64,000 nucleotides of DNA from Argyresthia goedartella (taxonomy: Eukaryota > Arthropoda > Insecta > Lepidoptera > Argyresthiidae), in the NCBI GenBank assembly GCA_949825045.1, contig OX463836.1, positions 10,247,829 through 10,311,828 on the forward strand. The letters run 5' to 3'. Within the stretch, counting starts at the first letter, position 1. Every line of letters begins with the position of its first letter. The notes beneath the pieces were generated by a model. It was not told the origin of the DNA, did no database searches, and saw nothing but the letters and a program-made list of their open reading frames with translations. The translations under genes and the position numbers were made by a program. This document shows, piece by piece, positions 31,627 through 43,064 of this stretch.

Positions 31627-32017
31627 TAATGATGCAACGAATACGAATACGAATATTCGTATTCGTCGCATAGGCATTTGGCGAGAAGATGTCCATTTTC
31701 CATGTCTGAAAAAACTCGCCCAAAAATATTTTTCTCTGAAGTCATGTTCAGTCGCCTCGGAGAGACTTTTTTTCAACAGCTGGAAACATCCAGACTGAAA
31801 AAAGAAATCGCCTTAAACCAGAAAATCTACAAATTTTATGTTTTTTAAATAAAAATTTGCCTATTGTAAATTTTAATTATTAGGAGAATAGAAATTCATC
31901 AAATAAATTAGTCTTTTATTACCATGACGAGATATTCGTATTCGTATTCGTATTCACCGAATAGTAGGTTTAATATTCGTATTCGTATTCGTAAAAGTAG
32001 TATTCGTTGCATCACTA
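31627..32017 (-). mobile_element. 391-bp hAT deletion derivative
   Basis: The ends are TAATGATGCAACGAATA and TATTCGTTGCATCACTA, 17-bp inverted repeats with one mismatch. GTGCAAAC is duplicated on both sides (31619-31626 and 32018-32025), the 8-bp duplication typical of hAT. (ACGAAT)n / (ATTCGT)n subterminal repeats lie inside each end. The interior, read on the + strand, keeps part of the hAT dimerisation domain (FPCLKKLAQKYFS ... SVASERLFF), so the coding strand is + although the element ends are symmetric. Confidence 0.85.
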
Positions 32018-32128
32018 GTGCAAACGTAATTCGATTATTTTTGCTCAATACACCGGATTTTAATATATGTACTGGTCATTTATTAATCATAATAAAACAT
32101 ATTAAGTTAATGTTGCTCCGACAAAAAA

Positions 32129-32419
32129 GAGCTCCGTGGTCTAATGGGTTTCACGCTTGCTTCTCACACAGGAGATGCAGGTTCGATTCCTGACCATGTA
32201 CCAATGAGATAATTGATTTATCTTAAGAACATTATACGGACGTTCCAACGGTGTTGGAAAACATCGTGAGGAAACCTTCATTACTCCATAGCTGTGGGGA
32301 TGGGCTAGCGTCCTGTCGAGCAAAATGGAGTATTGAATAACTGGCCTAAAGTGGGCACAATTGTGCCTCTGCCACCCCGTATGGGAGAAGGCGTGGCGCT
32401 ATGTTATGCTACGTTATGT
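32129..32419 (+). repeat. SINE family B, best copy
   Basis: Head GAGCTCCGTGGTCTAATGGG, B box GGTTCGATTCC, body with CATCGTGAGGAAACCTTC and GTGGGCACAATTGTGCCTC, and an (ATGTTATG)-like tail. Confidence 0.8.
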
Positions 32420-33186
32420 GCTCCTACATACATCAGGGTCATCTAAGTGCATTTTTGATCATTCGAATTCCTGTTCCACTAAGAGTAAGTTGAGGGTGAA
32501 ATTCTAAATTCCGCTTTCGGGGAGCCCATAAGCGGTACTTTAATTGAGCAGCGGTGTGAGCATTTGCGTGATTAGGCTATTCATTCAAGATTCAAGTGGT
32601 TTAGAATGGCTGGTCATAAAAGGTATAAACATAACATTGCATAGCGTCACGCCTTTTCCCATATGACGGGCATCGGCACAATTATATTCAATTCGCCATT
32701 TTGGTGTCGATCTCGCATCTCCTGCGTGAGAAACAAGCGTGAATAGTGTACAAAGGTGAGCTTATATCTAACAATGGATTTCTTCCAGCAAACCAAGTTG
32801 ATTGTGATTACGTGCTAAAAGTGCACTTGCATATTGCGTACGCGCACGGGAGGCGTGTCGGTGTGATCAAGATATGAACTTCGGTTGTTTTTGCTGTGAT
32901 ATTAGTTCAGGGCGCAGAAAATGTTTTTCTTGACTAGTTATGAAAATAACCCCAGTATGTACAGTAATCCAAAGAATACCTGGGCTGGTTCAAACTAGGT
33001 GCCGGTAGTAGCAGGCCCAGTTGATTCCTTGGCTTTATGTAAATGCGCACGTGGCCTCTGGTTTTATATACTAGAAGTAGGAGACTCTCTGTTGTGCCAA
33101 CCAGAAAGAAATACTTGGCAAACATATATACACAGTGTCAGAGACGGTTCGGACATTTATTATGTGTGTTCACTAAAAATAATAAT
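32420..33186. other. Gene-free stretch
   Basis: Antisense SINE B and LINE 3' UTR scraps at 32640-32805 (CTCGCATCTCCTGCGTGAG; GGATTTCTTCCAGCAAACC). Nothing else recognised. Confidence 0.4.
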
Positions 33187-33620
33187 AAAAACCGGCCCAG
33201 TGCGAGTCGGACTCGCGCACGAAGGGTTCCGTACCATTATCTATAGAAATAGCAAAAATCATGTCTGTTGTATGGGAGCCCCCCATATTTATATTTGTAT
33301 ATATATATTTATATTTAATATTTGATTTATTTTAATTTAATTATTTATTTTTAAAGTGAATATATAACTAGACATTCTTTGAATATTGCAAGCGTTAGTT
33401 GCTGTTATCAATATCGAGCAAAAACGATAAAAAATCACGTTTGTTGTATGGTAGTATTTATTTGTTGTTCTAGCGGCAACAAAAATACATCATCTGTGTA
33501 AATTTATACTGTCTAACTATCACGGTTCATGAAATGCAGCCTGGTGACAGACGGACAGACAGACAGCGGAGTCTTAGTAATAGGGTCCCGTTGAGCACCC
33601 TTCGGGTACGGAACGTTAAA
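33187..33620 (+). repeat. GACG-core dispersed repeat, copy 3
   Basis: It starts AACCGGCCCAGTGCGAGTC, whose AGTGCGAGTC-GGACTCGCGC forms a small hairpin. It ends GGGTACGGAACGTTAAA. The middle is expanded by an AT-rich segment at 33290-33420. Confidence 0.75.
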
Positions 33621-33749
33621 AACAAAAAAATGAGAGCTTACCATTTAATGTATATATACAGAAAATGCACTCGCCGGTCTTTATGGCAAAAAGGGCATAA
33701 CTTTTATACAACAAACTGCCAACGAGGCTTATAAAACGATTGTTTCACG

Positions 33750-34060
33750 ATTGCTTCTCACACAGGAGAGAGCAGGTTCGAAACCTGACTGTGTACCGAT
33801 GAGATAATTAGTTAATCTTAAGTACATTATCGAACCTTCAGTGTTTCGGATGACACGTTAAGCTGTAGGTCCCGGCTACTATCGCTACGTGGTAGTGGTC
33901 GTAGCACCCCTCCACCAACCCACACTGAGCCAGAGTGGTGGAGTATGGCTTAATCTTACTATTGTCCTGGTACAGGCCTGTGCTCCTTGGGCCATTAATG
34001 GGCTACATTTACTAATTATCGACTATAAACCATTACTGAAATTAGTAGTTATATTTGACT
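33750..34060 (+). repeat. SINE, composite of family B head and second body
   Basis: Head remnant GCTTCTCACACAGGAGAG with GGTTCGAAACCTGAC is followed by a body (GGCTACTATCGCTACGTGG; CCAACCCACACTGAGCC) that recurs antisense at 35372-35680, 50660-50915 and 62283-62540. Confidence 0.65.
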
Positions 34061-34347
34061 GGGTTGTTGGAAAAATGTATGGAGGAGTGAAAAACAAATC
34101 TGTTTCATAGTGACAGTTGTCCAAAAATATGTCCCTAACAACCCCTTAAAATATGACAACACCTCTCTGTTACACCCTGTATAAAACATCATGAGGTTTT
34201 TCCATGAGCGGAATCAAACCCGAGACTTGCTCGTCTGCCTTGTGAGATAGAGCCCCGCCGTTAGTTAATGAACATTTAATGTGAACTCATATTTAAACTC
34301 TCAATATCTTAAAACTGTACTTAGATAAGCAATAAGGAATTACTGTG

Positions 34348-34436
34348 ATTGTAAATCGGTTCTTTGCCATACGGAGCTCTCTCGAACGAGTTATTGTAAA
34401 TCGGTTCTTTGCCATACGGAGCTCTCTCGAACGAGT
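34348..34436 (+). repeat. 45-bp tandem duplication
   Basis: Two adjacent copies of a 45-bp unit beginning ATTGTAAATCGGTTCTTTGC start at 34348 and 34393 and are essentially identical. Confidence 0.9.
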
Positions 34437-34891
34437 ACTTACAATCAGAATTTGTGAGATCTTGAACGTCTACCGACGCGGACATCACACATATGAACGG
34501 GTCTTATGAGAAAGGACGTGTCGATGAAAACATTATGAAAAAACAGTCACTCCTTTTCCCATATGACGTGGCAGAAGCCCAGTTATGCCCGCGCTCGACC
34601 AATATGATTGCACAAGTCCACAGTTTAATCTGCCGTGCACTTATCATGCGCCGCGCAACTTATACCAAGGTTAGTGAAATGGTCACGCGGTCTCAATAAT
34701 GTAACAAGGAAATGTGACCTCTTTGGACCACTTGCGCCATTCCGTTTATTCAATCATCATCCAATCAGGCAAATTATGGAAATTCTATTGTCTGAGGCTT
34801 ATCTATACTATACTGTCTTCAGAGAGCTTCAATCATCATTCAACCAGTGTGCATGCGTGTGAGTGAACGAGCTATGCTCGGAGAAAAAGGT

Positions 34892-35300
34892 AAAAAAACC
34901 GGTCAAGTGCGAGTCTAAATCGCGCACGAAGGGTTCCGTACCACCGTTCAATGGAAGCGATGGTGTGGAGTGAATAGTTTGGATTTTACACAGCAAAATA
35001 TGAATTACAAAGTTATTGGTGCGGTTACTTTCACACTCCATGTACGTAACCAGGTGCATCCATAAGTTTGTATGTGGTATTGTTGTATGGGAGCCCCCTT
35101 AAATATTTATTTTATCCTGTTTTTTAGTATTTGTTGTTATAGCGGCAACAGAAATACATAATCTGTGAAAATTTCAACTCTCTAGCTAGCTAGGTTCTTG
35201 AGATACAGCCTGGTGACAGACGGACGGACGGACGGACGGACGGACAGCGAAGTCTTAGTAATAGGGTCCCGTTTGGAACCCTTCGGGTACGGAACCCTAA
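34892..35300 (+). repeat. GACG-core dispersed repeat, copy 4
   Basis: It is complete, from AAAACCGGTCAAGTGCGAG to GGGTACGGAACCCTAA, with six GACG units near the 3' side. Confidence 0.85.
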
Positions 35301-35371
35301 TAAAAAAACGATCAAATGCTAGTTTGATTTAAACAGACGTGTTTCATTCATTGATTATAATAAATAAAGTA

Positions 35372-35700
35372 GCCCGTTAACGTCTCCACCGAGAGGCACA
35401 GGCTTTTACCCGGACACGAGTAAGATTGAGTCATACTCCACCACGCTGGCTCAGTGCGGGTTGATGGAAGAGTGGCGGGCTATCGGCCAACCCGACTGTC
35501 AGATGTTTCAAGCGGGCCTATGACCAGCTTTACTACCGCCCGCCAACGTGAAGCGATAGTAGCCGAGACCTATAGCTTAGCGTGTCATGCGAATCACGGA
35601 AGCGCCCGAAACAAATGCCACATAGAGACGGTCACCCATCGAATACCCGTCTCAGCCAGATGTGGCTAGCCGCGTGATCGTTTCCGGTGTGCAAATATCG
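35372..35700 (-). repeat. SINE body, antisense
   Basis: It contains CCACCACGCTGGCTCAGTGC and AAGCGATAGTAGCCGAGACC, the reverse complement of the body at 33850-33960. Confidence 0.6.
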
Positions 35701-35803
35701 CTAGGCCACAGACGCTTCGAACTCGTAAATCGTACAGTACTTTTTTTAACAACCTATTATTATCAGATATACAAACAACTCTCTGGCATAAGAATATAGT
35801 TGT

Positions 35804-36058
35804 CAATACGGTATTTGACAAGGTAGTCCAATAAATCTAGAAACATGTCTCAAGCTGAACCTATTTCAACAAAAACTTTGGACACTATCAGAAATGTAGA
35901 TTTCCAGCAGTTGAGTTTTATAAACTCAATTTTGTGTTTAAAAGACAGCATTTGCCTATACGTCATATGCTAGTATTTCATAGAACTCGTGAACAAAATT
36001 ACTGTTTTGACAGTTCCTAAAAAGTATATATTTTGACTAGCAGTCAAATACCGTTTTG
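35804..36058. repeat. MITE-like element, about 255 bp
   Basis: CAATACGGTATTTGAC at the left and GTCAAATACCGTTTTG at the right are 16-bp inverted repeats with one mismatch. There is no coding capacity. I see no convincing target duplication, so the ends are provisional. Confidence 0.5.
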
Positions 36059-36089
36059 GGTTGTTTGATCGGTATAAAGGGCTTAAATC

Positions 36090-36840
36090 AGGGTTTTAAG
36101 ACGTAAGTTAAGACGATATTACAATTTTCAAGATTACTTAAATGTCGGGACTGTAAGGGGTTAATCTAACTCAATAGAATCCTTGCTGTTACCAATTTTG
36201 TTATTATTTATTCCTGCTTATTAATTATAATAATTAATATAATAAACACAACCAATTTTAAAAAACCGGTCAAGTGCGAGTCTAAATCGCGCACGAAGGG
36301 TTCCGTACCACCGTTCAATGGAAGCGATGGTGTGGAGTGAATAGTTTGGATTTTACACAGCAAAATATTGTTTACAAAGTTATTGGTGCGGTTACTTTCA
36401 CACTCCATGTACGTAACCAGGTGCATCCATAAGTTTGTATGTGGTATTGAAAGAATTGTTGTATGGGAGCCCCCTTAAATATTTCTTTTATCCTGTTTTT
36501 TAGTATTTGTTGTTATAGCGGCAACATAAATACATAATCTGTGAAAATTTCAACTCTCTAGCTAGCTAGGTTCTTGAGATACAGCCTGGTGACAGACGGA
36601 CGGACGGACGGACGGACGGACGAACGGACGGACAGCCGAGTCTTAGTAATAGGGTCCCGTTTGGAACCCTTCGGGTACGGAACCCTAAAAAAGATCTAAA
36701 AATCTATCTGTGGCAGTTTCTCGTATTGTTTCTCCCACAGTGGTCCAATGTAGAGAAAAGGCGAAAAATTACGTTTTCTAAGACGTAAATAAAATAAAGA
36801 ATAATAAAGTAATAAATAAATTCGAACTTTGAACTAAAGA
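36090..36840 (+). mobile_element. Jockey LINE 3' end, split by a GACG-core repeat
   Basis: 36090-36258 matches the last codons and 3' UTR of the LINE at 46650-48640 (CAAGATTACTTAAATG; TTATTTATTCCTGCTTATTA). The match resumes after the insertion at 36688 (AGATCTAAAAAT; CCACAGTGGTCCAATGTAGA). The repeat copy at 36259-36687 therefore landed in the A-rich stretch of this UTR. Confidence 0.8.
36259..36687 (+). repeat. GACG-core dispersed repeat, copy 5
   Basis: This complete copy sits within a LINE 3' UTR, which gives both outer boundaries: AAACCGGTCAAGTGCGAG on the left and GGTACGGAACCCTAAAA on the right. It is very close to copy 4 in sequence. Confidence 0.85.
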
Positions 36841-36947
36841 GCGGCGCGGCGAACCGCGAACTTCTGCTTATTTTTGCTCTACTCAGCTCTGACGTCGTCG
36901 TTGGGGGCGGCACTGCGTGGGAGTATGGGGTCCCTTTAATTTTAAAT

Positions 36948-37346
36948 AAAAAACCGGTCAAGTGCGAGTCTAATTCACGCACGAAGGGTTCCGTACCACC
37001 GTGCAGTGGTAGGGATGGTGTGGAGTGAATCGTTTGGATTTTACAAAGCAAAATGTTGTTTACAAAGTTATTGGTGCGGCTACTTTACGCTCCATGTACG
37101 TAACCAGGTGGATTCACAAGTTTGTATGTGGTATTGAAAGAATTGTTGTATGGGAGCCCCCTTAAATATTTATTTTATTCTGTTTTTTTTGTATTTGTTA
37201 TAGCGGCAACAGAAATACATCATCTGTGAAAATTTCATCTATCTTACTATCACGGTTCATGAGATACAGCCTGGTGACAGACGGACGGACGGACGGACAG
37301 CGGAGGCTTTGTAATAGTTTGGCACCCTTCGGGTACGGAAACCTAA
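36948..37346 (+). repeat. GACG-core dispersed repeat, copy 6
   Basis: It starts AAAACCGGTCAAGTGCGAG and ends GGGTACGGAAACCTAA. The CCGTACCACCGTGCAGTGG variant distinguishes it from copies 4 and 5. Confidence 0.83.
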
Positions 37347-38892
37347 ACATGGTCCAGTCCATTATCTGTTACCTATATTTTTTATCATTAAGTTTATAAA
37401 ATGGATAGTTTAGTGAAAAGTGTCATCGACTTTTGTGATCTTTATTTGGCTTGTGTACTATGTTGTCTCTGACTTAGATTGTTGCGCTAATTACCCGTAT
37501 TAGAACGAAAATGGGTCAATCAACTTTTTTTGTATCGGATCAACTTTTAGTTCAAAAAACAAAAATCCGAGATGCGGACCATGGGACCTACCGTAACAAA
37601 GCTGATCGATGTCGTGGTTCCTTCGATGTCCAGGAGCAACACTTTAGCTTTCTTCACGATTTTGCATAAATAACGCTAAAAATAATAAACAAATAATTTA
37701 AGTTTACGTTTCTATAATGAGCACCGATTTTTTTTATGTAAATCTATAGTTTTAATGCCTCATTTTCGAAACATACCCTTGCAATGGTCTCCTGAGTATG
37801 GGATGAGAATGTAACTCCTGAGTATGGGATGAGAATGTAACTCCTGAGTATGGGATGAGAATGTAACTGTTCAGTAAATAAAAAAAAAACTTTATAGCAA
37901 ATCAATGTATAACTCCTGAAAACCTTACGACATGAATAGGAGTAGAAAAATCAATCGTATTCTTATTTCAATAGCTTTCATTGTGTCTCATGGGTCACTT
38001 GTGTATCAAATCAGTTCAAAATTTATTTCCGTGTATTTAATTTATATCTTAGACAGTTTATATTGTTAAAATCGAAAAATATTCCTGACTGAAATTCTTC
38101 TACAATAATCAAATTAACAGTCCCCTGGCAGACAGTTATCTGGTTTTAAAAAGATATTATTATTTAGTTTCAACAAAAAAAACGTCTGCAATAATTGTGA
38201 TTTTAACTGAAATTCACATATCGGTCCCATTTAGAGCTTTAAGTACCTTAGTAAAATATTATTAAAAATATGTTTCATTCATAGCGTAATTTACTTATTT
38301 CCTTCAAAATCCCCCCTTATTCGGTAACTCAAATTAACCGAAAACTAAGGAAATATGACAGTTTTCCCATACAGTTAACGTCAATTGGACATGAACTGCA
38401 TTGGATTTGCTGTGGATAGTTACTGAATAAGGGGCAATTTGACGATGAAATTAAAACCTCACACTATAATAAATCAGCAATATTTTTTTATTTTTTTTTT
38501 TAAGCTCAATATTTTCGAAACAACTATATTCTTTGATAACTCATCTGGTTATTGTTAAACAGTTAGATATCTATTAAAACAATAAGTTTAGTTTATGTTC
38601 ATAGCAAAAAATGCATGAGCCATATTTTATTGAAAAGTTGCCTACTTTGCGGACATAACGCCTTATTTGGGCGAAAATACTGTGAAAAATTCAACTCTAT
38701 ACCTAAAAAGGTAAAAAAGGCTAGACCGGATCGAACTGGTGACCTACGGGATGAAATACTGACTTTTTATGGCTTAATAGGAAATCCCGCAAATCAATGT
38801 GCGGAAAAGATAATTTGCCTAAAAAAACGTAAAAACCCGGCCCAAAAATGTATGAAGATGTGAAAAATAAAGTTACTCGTATAATAAGGTCA
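37347..38892. other. Gene-free stretch
   Basis: It includes a 26-bp triplicate at 37791-37868 and poly-A/T-rich sequence. An 82-codon frame at 38615-38863 has no recognisable domain and I do not call it. Confidence 0.4.
37791..37868 (+). repeat. 26-bp tandem triplicate
   Basis: Three identical 26-bp units beginning CCTGAGTATGGGATGAGAAT start at 37791, 37817 and 37843. Confidence 0.9.
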
Positions 38893-39015
38893 GCGACCCA
38901 AATAGCCGAGTGAGCAGTGACCCTGCCTACGAAGTACCCAAGATACAGGGGATCCTAGTTTGGGGCTAGATCAATGTGTGTAAATAGTGTCCAAGGTATT
39001 TTTATTATTATTATA
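38893..39015 (+). repeat. SINE family A, internally deleted
   Basis: The head (GCGACCCAAATAGCCGAG) is joined directly to the body (GTACCCAAGATACAGG; GGGGCTAGATCAATGTGTG), dropping the B box. It ends in a (TTA)n tail. Confidence 0.7.
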
Positions 39016-39797
39016 TAGTTTCATAGTGAACGATGCCCATAACTATGTTTCTAACAACCTCTTAAAAAATGACTACACACTGCATATCAAGACTTTCACC
39101 AATTATTTCTGCCATTACTTTGCCCGCAATAACTACTTCGAATTATCAGTAAATATGTATTTATTGACCCAGTTCTCACAATAACTACGCACAAGCCTCT
39201 AAATCACAGTTCTATGATATGACGCAAAAAACCTCTATGAATTACCGCAGAGCGGTGGCTGCCCATGCGGTCATCCCTAGGTGTAACCAATTTTATTTAT
39301 GCACAGCAAAATTCCGCGGCTCCACCATACAACCAAGCCAGCTAGGCGCCTGCCAGTCGTAAATATATTTGGCTTGATCGAGTAGTATCCTCCGTCTCAC
39401 GTCAAACACACACACACACACCTGTGAAACAAAACATGCCTCCAGGCGTGTGTGACAGACATATTCACTCCCGAAGATGCGGATTTTTCGGAGTAGTTCA
39501 CCGATTGCAATCGCATCTTCTCGTTCGCGTGTGATACTGCCCGGCGCTTTTTCTCCTGCGCCAACGGATGGAGGGGAACATGGGAAGTGGACATGGATGT
39601 CGGAAGTGGCATGAAAGTGATCCTTAAGTCTCTGCCCACGCCCATGCCCAATTCCATGCTCACTTTTGTAAATTGGGTGTGTGATGGGGAATCAATTGGC
39701 GCTTCATTCATCAATAACGACTCGATAGCTTATGCAACTTAAGTTGTATAATAAACTTTAGTGTTCGGACAGAGAGTGACCAAACCAACTAATGTTT

Positions 39798-40040
39798 GAC
39801 GACCCGACCGAGTCGGCAGTGACCCTGCCTACGAAGCCAAGGGTCCCGGGTTAGAGTCCCGGTGGGGGCAAATATTTGTTTCATGAGAACGGATATTTGT
39901 ACCCTTATCATCTATCAAAGTATAATATTTATCTATATAAGTATGTGTATCGTTGTCTAGTACCCAAGATACAGGAAATCCTAGCTTGGGGCTAGATCAA
40001 TGTGTGTAAATAGTGTCCAAGGTGTTATTATTATTATTAT
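39798..40040 (+). repeat. SINE family A
   Basis: GACGACCCGACCGAGTCGGC head, B-box side CGGGTTAGAGTCCCGG (one change from consensus), body as in 19381-19621 and a (TTA)n tail. Confidence 0.8.
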
Positions 40041-41644
40041 ACGGTTCTGTGAAACTGTCCATGGGGGCACTAAACTGGGTAAATTTTTGACATATTTGGG
40101 AGTCAAAACGTGGTAAACAATTTGTAACGCTAAATAAAATCAGAGGTTGTAATCGGAATAGTCCTAAACTTTGGAGCAACGCACCGGTTTTCGGCCGATT
40201 GTCCCACTGACCTCCGATTATATAACCCGGCGAGTTCGGCGACCATCTCGCGTTTCATTCACCAGTATTTTATGGTCTACTTGTGACGTCATCGATGGGC
40301 TTTTCTAGATTGTCAGCATGATATATAAATCTCCTCCAATCTCCATAGATGCGGCGATGGGCTGGCCCCTGTAAATGTAGTATCGAAGAATGCTAAACGT
40401 GGGCACAATCATGCCTCTGCCACCCACCTTAGGGGAAAGGGGATAGAATATTTTTTCTGTGGTACCAGTCAATTATTACAAACTGATGGAAAAAAATGCT
40501 TCCTTTCTCGTTCTGACCTAAAAATCTAGTAACAGGTAAACCAATTTTACCATAACAGCTAAACCCAACATTTTGATAGTGTCGGGTCAGTCGATTCTAA
40601 AGTAGGCCAAACATGTCGCCATAAAAAAATGCGGTTTCAAAATTGGCCTCAAACCTACTTTTTCGGTTTGTGGTTAAGATGCTGGTGATTATTGGCCACA
40701 GATAAATATGGCTTGTTGTCGTAGTCATTCTAACTTGGTAGGTAAGTATCCTATTTGTTTATCATGGTAGGTAACCTATCGCACCATCTAAATAGAAAAT
40801 CTAAATTATAGATAGGTAGTTTGGACTTTATAGAAATTGTTTAAACACGTTTCAAAGTGGAAAGACTCCAAACCATTCGATAACTCAGGTAACTGATATT
40901 TATACATTCTGACTGAAACAAGGCGAGTCACAAACGAATCCTCAACCAGAAGGTTACCTATCTACATATAACTATCTACACTTATAGAAATGCATCGCTT
41001 TACGAATCTTACCAAACCTCCAAAATGGCCCGACCAGTTTGAATAATTCCTATTCACATTTATTCTCCTCAGTACGGAGGAGGTTTAGCTAAAAAGAAAA
41101 TAAGGAAAAACGCAGAGAAACAGCCAAAAAATCAAATAATGTTTTGTATGGCAAGTGGAGAAGTCTCAGCTTCCTATCGCTAGATGGCGTAGGTGGCCAT
41201 AGATGATTTAAACTCCTTCGCCATTGTTTAACTAGGTAACACATTTAATATCTACCACAGCTGTGCGATGCATATAGTTACTACGCAAAGGATAGATGGC
41301 GTTATTAGCGGATCTCTTTCACTTACAGATGTAGTGAATAATCCTTTCCTTTCGTATTTTTTCGGAAATGTTCGTTTTTGTCTTACTACTTCACCACTCA
41401 GTACCCTTCGAGACAACGTAGGGAACGGTCGCATTGCAAGAGGAAGTATCTAAGAGTAGTTAATACCACAGAAATATTTTGTTGATATTTATGTTAGATT
41501 TTGTGATAAACTTCATGGACTCGTGTATTAATGCAGGCCACCTATTTTATTTTTTTTTTAACTTTACATTTCACTCTTGTCTGTCATTTTTGTAAATAAT
41601 AAACATTGATTTTATTCGATCCACGTTAACAATTTATAACAGAC
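40041..41644. other. Gene-free stretch before transposase
   Basis: A SINE B tail fragment lies at about 40345-40440 (GCGGCGATGGGCTGG; GTGGGCACAATCATGCCTC). I could not find a terminal inverted repeat for the transposase element in this flank. Confidence 0.4.
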
Positions 41645-43064
41645 ATGCCGAAAGCACTAAGAAAAGGGAAACGTTTAGATCGGCAAGCCTGCGAAGTTAT
41701 TTTCAATATTTATTTATATTTCTTAACTGAAAATGATAAATTCAAACATACCAATATACTGCTTACTTTTGTAAAGTCCAAAAACGAGTTTCGGAGGCCA
41801 GTGGAATTTCTCAACGAACAGTAAATAAAATATTGCAAAAAGAATACATAAATCAATCCACCTTCAATAGTCCGAAGTCGGCAAAGTTGGGTAGACCAAA
41901 TAAATTATTTTGTCTAGGTCTTGACGATTTTGACTACAACGTTATACGCCGATTAGTGTATAATTTCCATTTGATATACAAACAAGTACCTACAATTAAA
42001 GCCCTGAAGTCCAAGTTATCCGAAGCCATAATTTTTAAGGGATGTGACTTTACGCTAAGAAAAATTCTTAGAAAAATGGGATTTCGGTATAAAAAAGTTG
42101 AAACAACAGAAAATTACTTATCGAGAAAGATGATGTTCGTTTAAAAAGAGTAAAGTTTTTAGCCGCGATAAAAAAGTACAGATTGCAAGGGAGAGAGATT
42201 GTTTATATGGATGAAACATACATCCATACCTCACATTTGGCAGGTAAAAGCTGGGCTGACTCATCAGAAAACGGAGTGAAACAGTTAATTTTTAAAGGAC
42301 AACGTCTTATAATAGTGCACGCTGGTAGTAGAAAGGGGTTTATACCTGGGGCATTGTTAATGTATCAGTCTACTGATAAAACAGGTGACTATCACAACGC
42401 GATGAACAATGAAAACTATGAAAAATGGCTTCGTAATCAACTCATTCCAAACTTAGCTCCACATTCGGTACTAGTAGTAGATAATGCTGCATATCATAAT
42501 AAGTACGTAGAAAAACTTCCTAATTCAAATACCAGGAAGCAAGACATGATTGATTGGCTATCCAAACATAACGTTCCGATTGATCCGTCATTAACAAAAC
42601 TTGAAATATATGAAATTATTTGCAAGTACAAACAAGACTTTGTAGAATACTCTATAGATAAACTTATGAACGAATATGGACACAGCGTACTAAGATTGCC
42701 ACCATATCCTGATTTCAATCCGATTGAAAACATATGGTCTCAAATAAAGGGATACGTATCCAAAAGAAACATCAGTATGAATATGACTACTGTGAAACAA
42801 TTGGTACAGGAAAAGGTTAATATGATTGGTTCTGATGTTTGGGCCAAAGTATGTGACCACGCCATCAAATGCGAAAACGAGTACCGAAAACACGAACCTG
42901 AGTTGGAAAATTATATGGCTAGTTTTGTAATCACCGTTCATGAAAACTCTGACGATGATACACCAGAAAATAGTTCTGATTCTGACTGTGATATGGAAGT
43001 TGGAAGTATTGTTTCGCATCACACTGTCCACCCCGCTCCTCCTCCTCTTATCCCGCTGTCATAA
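41645..43064 (+). pseudogene. Tc1/mariner-class transposase with wide D-E spacing, two frameshifts
   Basis: A DDE transposase of the IS630/Tc1/mariner superfamily. The first segment (MPKALRKGKRLDRQACEVIF) shifts frame near 41770. The helix-turn-helix follows (VSEASGISQRTVNKILQ), then a second segment from 41833 to about 42118. After another frameshift the catalytic domain runs to the stop at 43064: YMDETYIHTS (first D), VLVVDNAAYHN (second D) and LPPYPDFNPIENIW (E). I count 81 residues between second D and E, far more than the usual 34-41, with a lysine-rich helical insert between. The C-terminus is Asp/Ser-rich. Both frameshifts make this copy inactive. Confidence 0.82.

Noticed and set aside
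36601..36633. GACG tetranucleotide runs as independent microsatellites
   Set aside because: They are an internal part of every copy of the same dispersed repeat.
38615..38863. 82-codon frame with several Cys residues
   Set aside because: Cysteine spacing does not fit a known finger, and there is no supporting context or second copy.
39397..39714. 105-codon minus-strand frame
   Set aside because: It ends in a (CA)n tract, has no domain, and sits amid repeats.
41085..41644. Terminal inverted repeat for the Tc1/mariner-class element
   Set aside because: I compared the flanks 41085-41644 and 43065-43460 by eye and found no convincing inverted pair or TA duplication.
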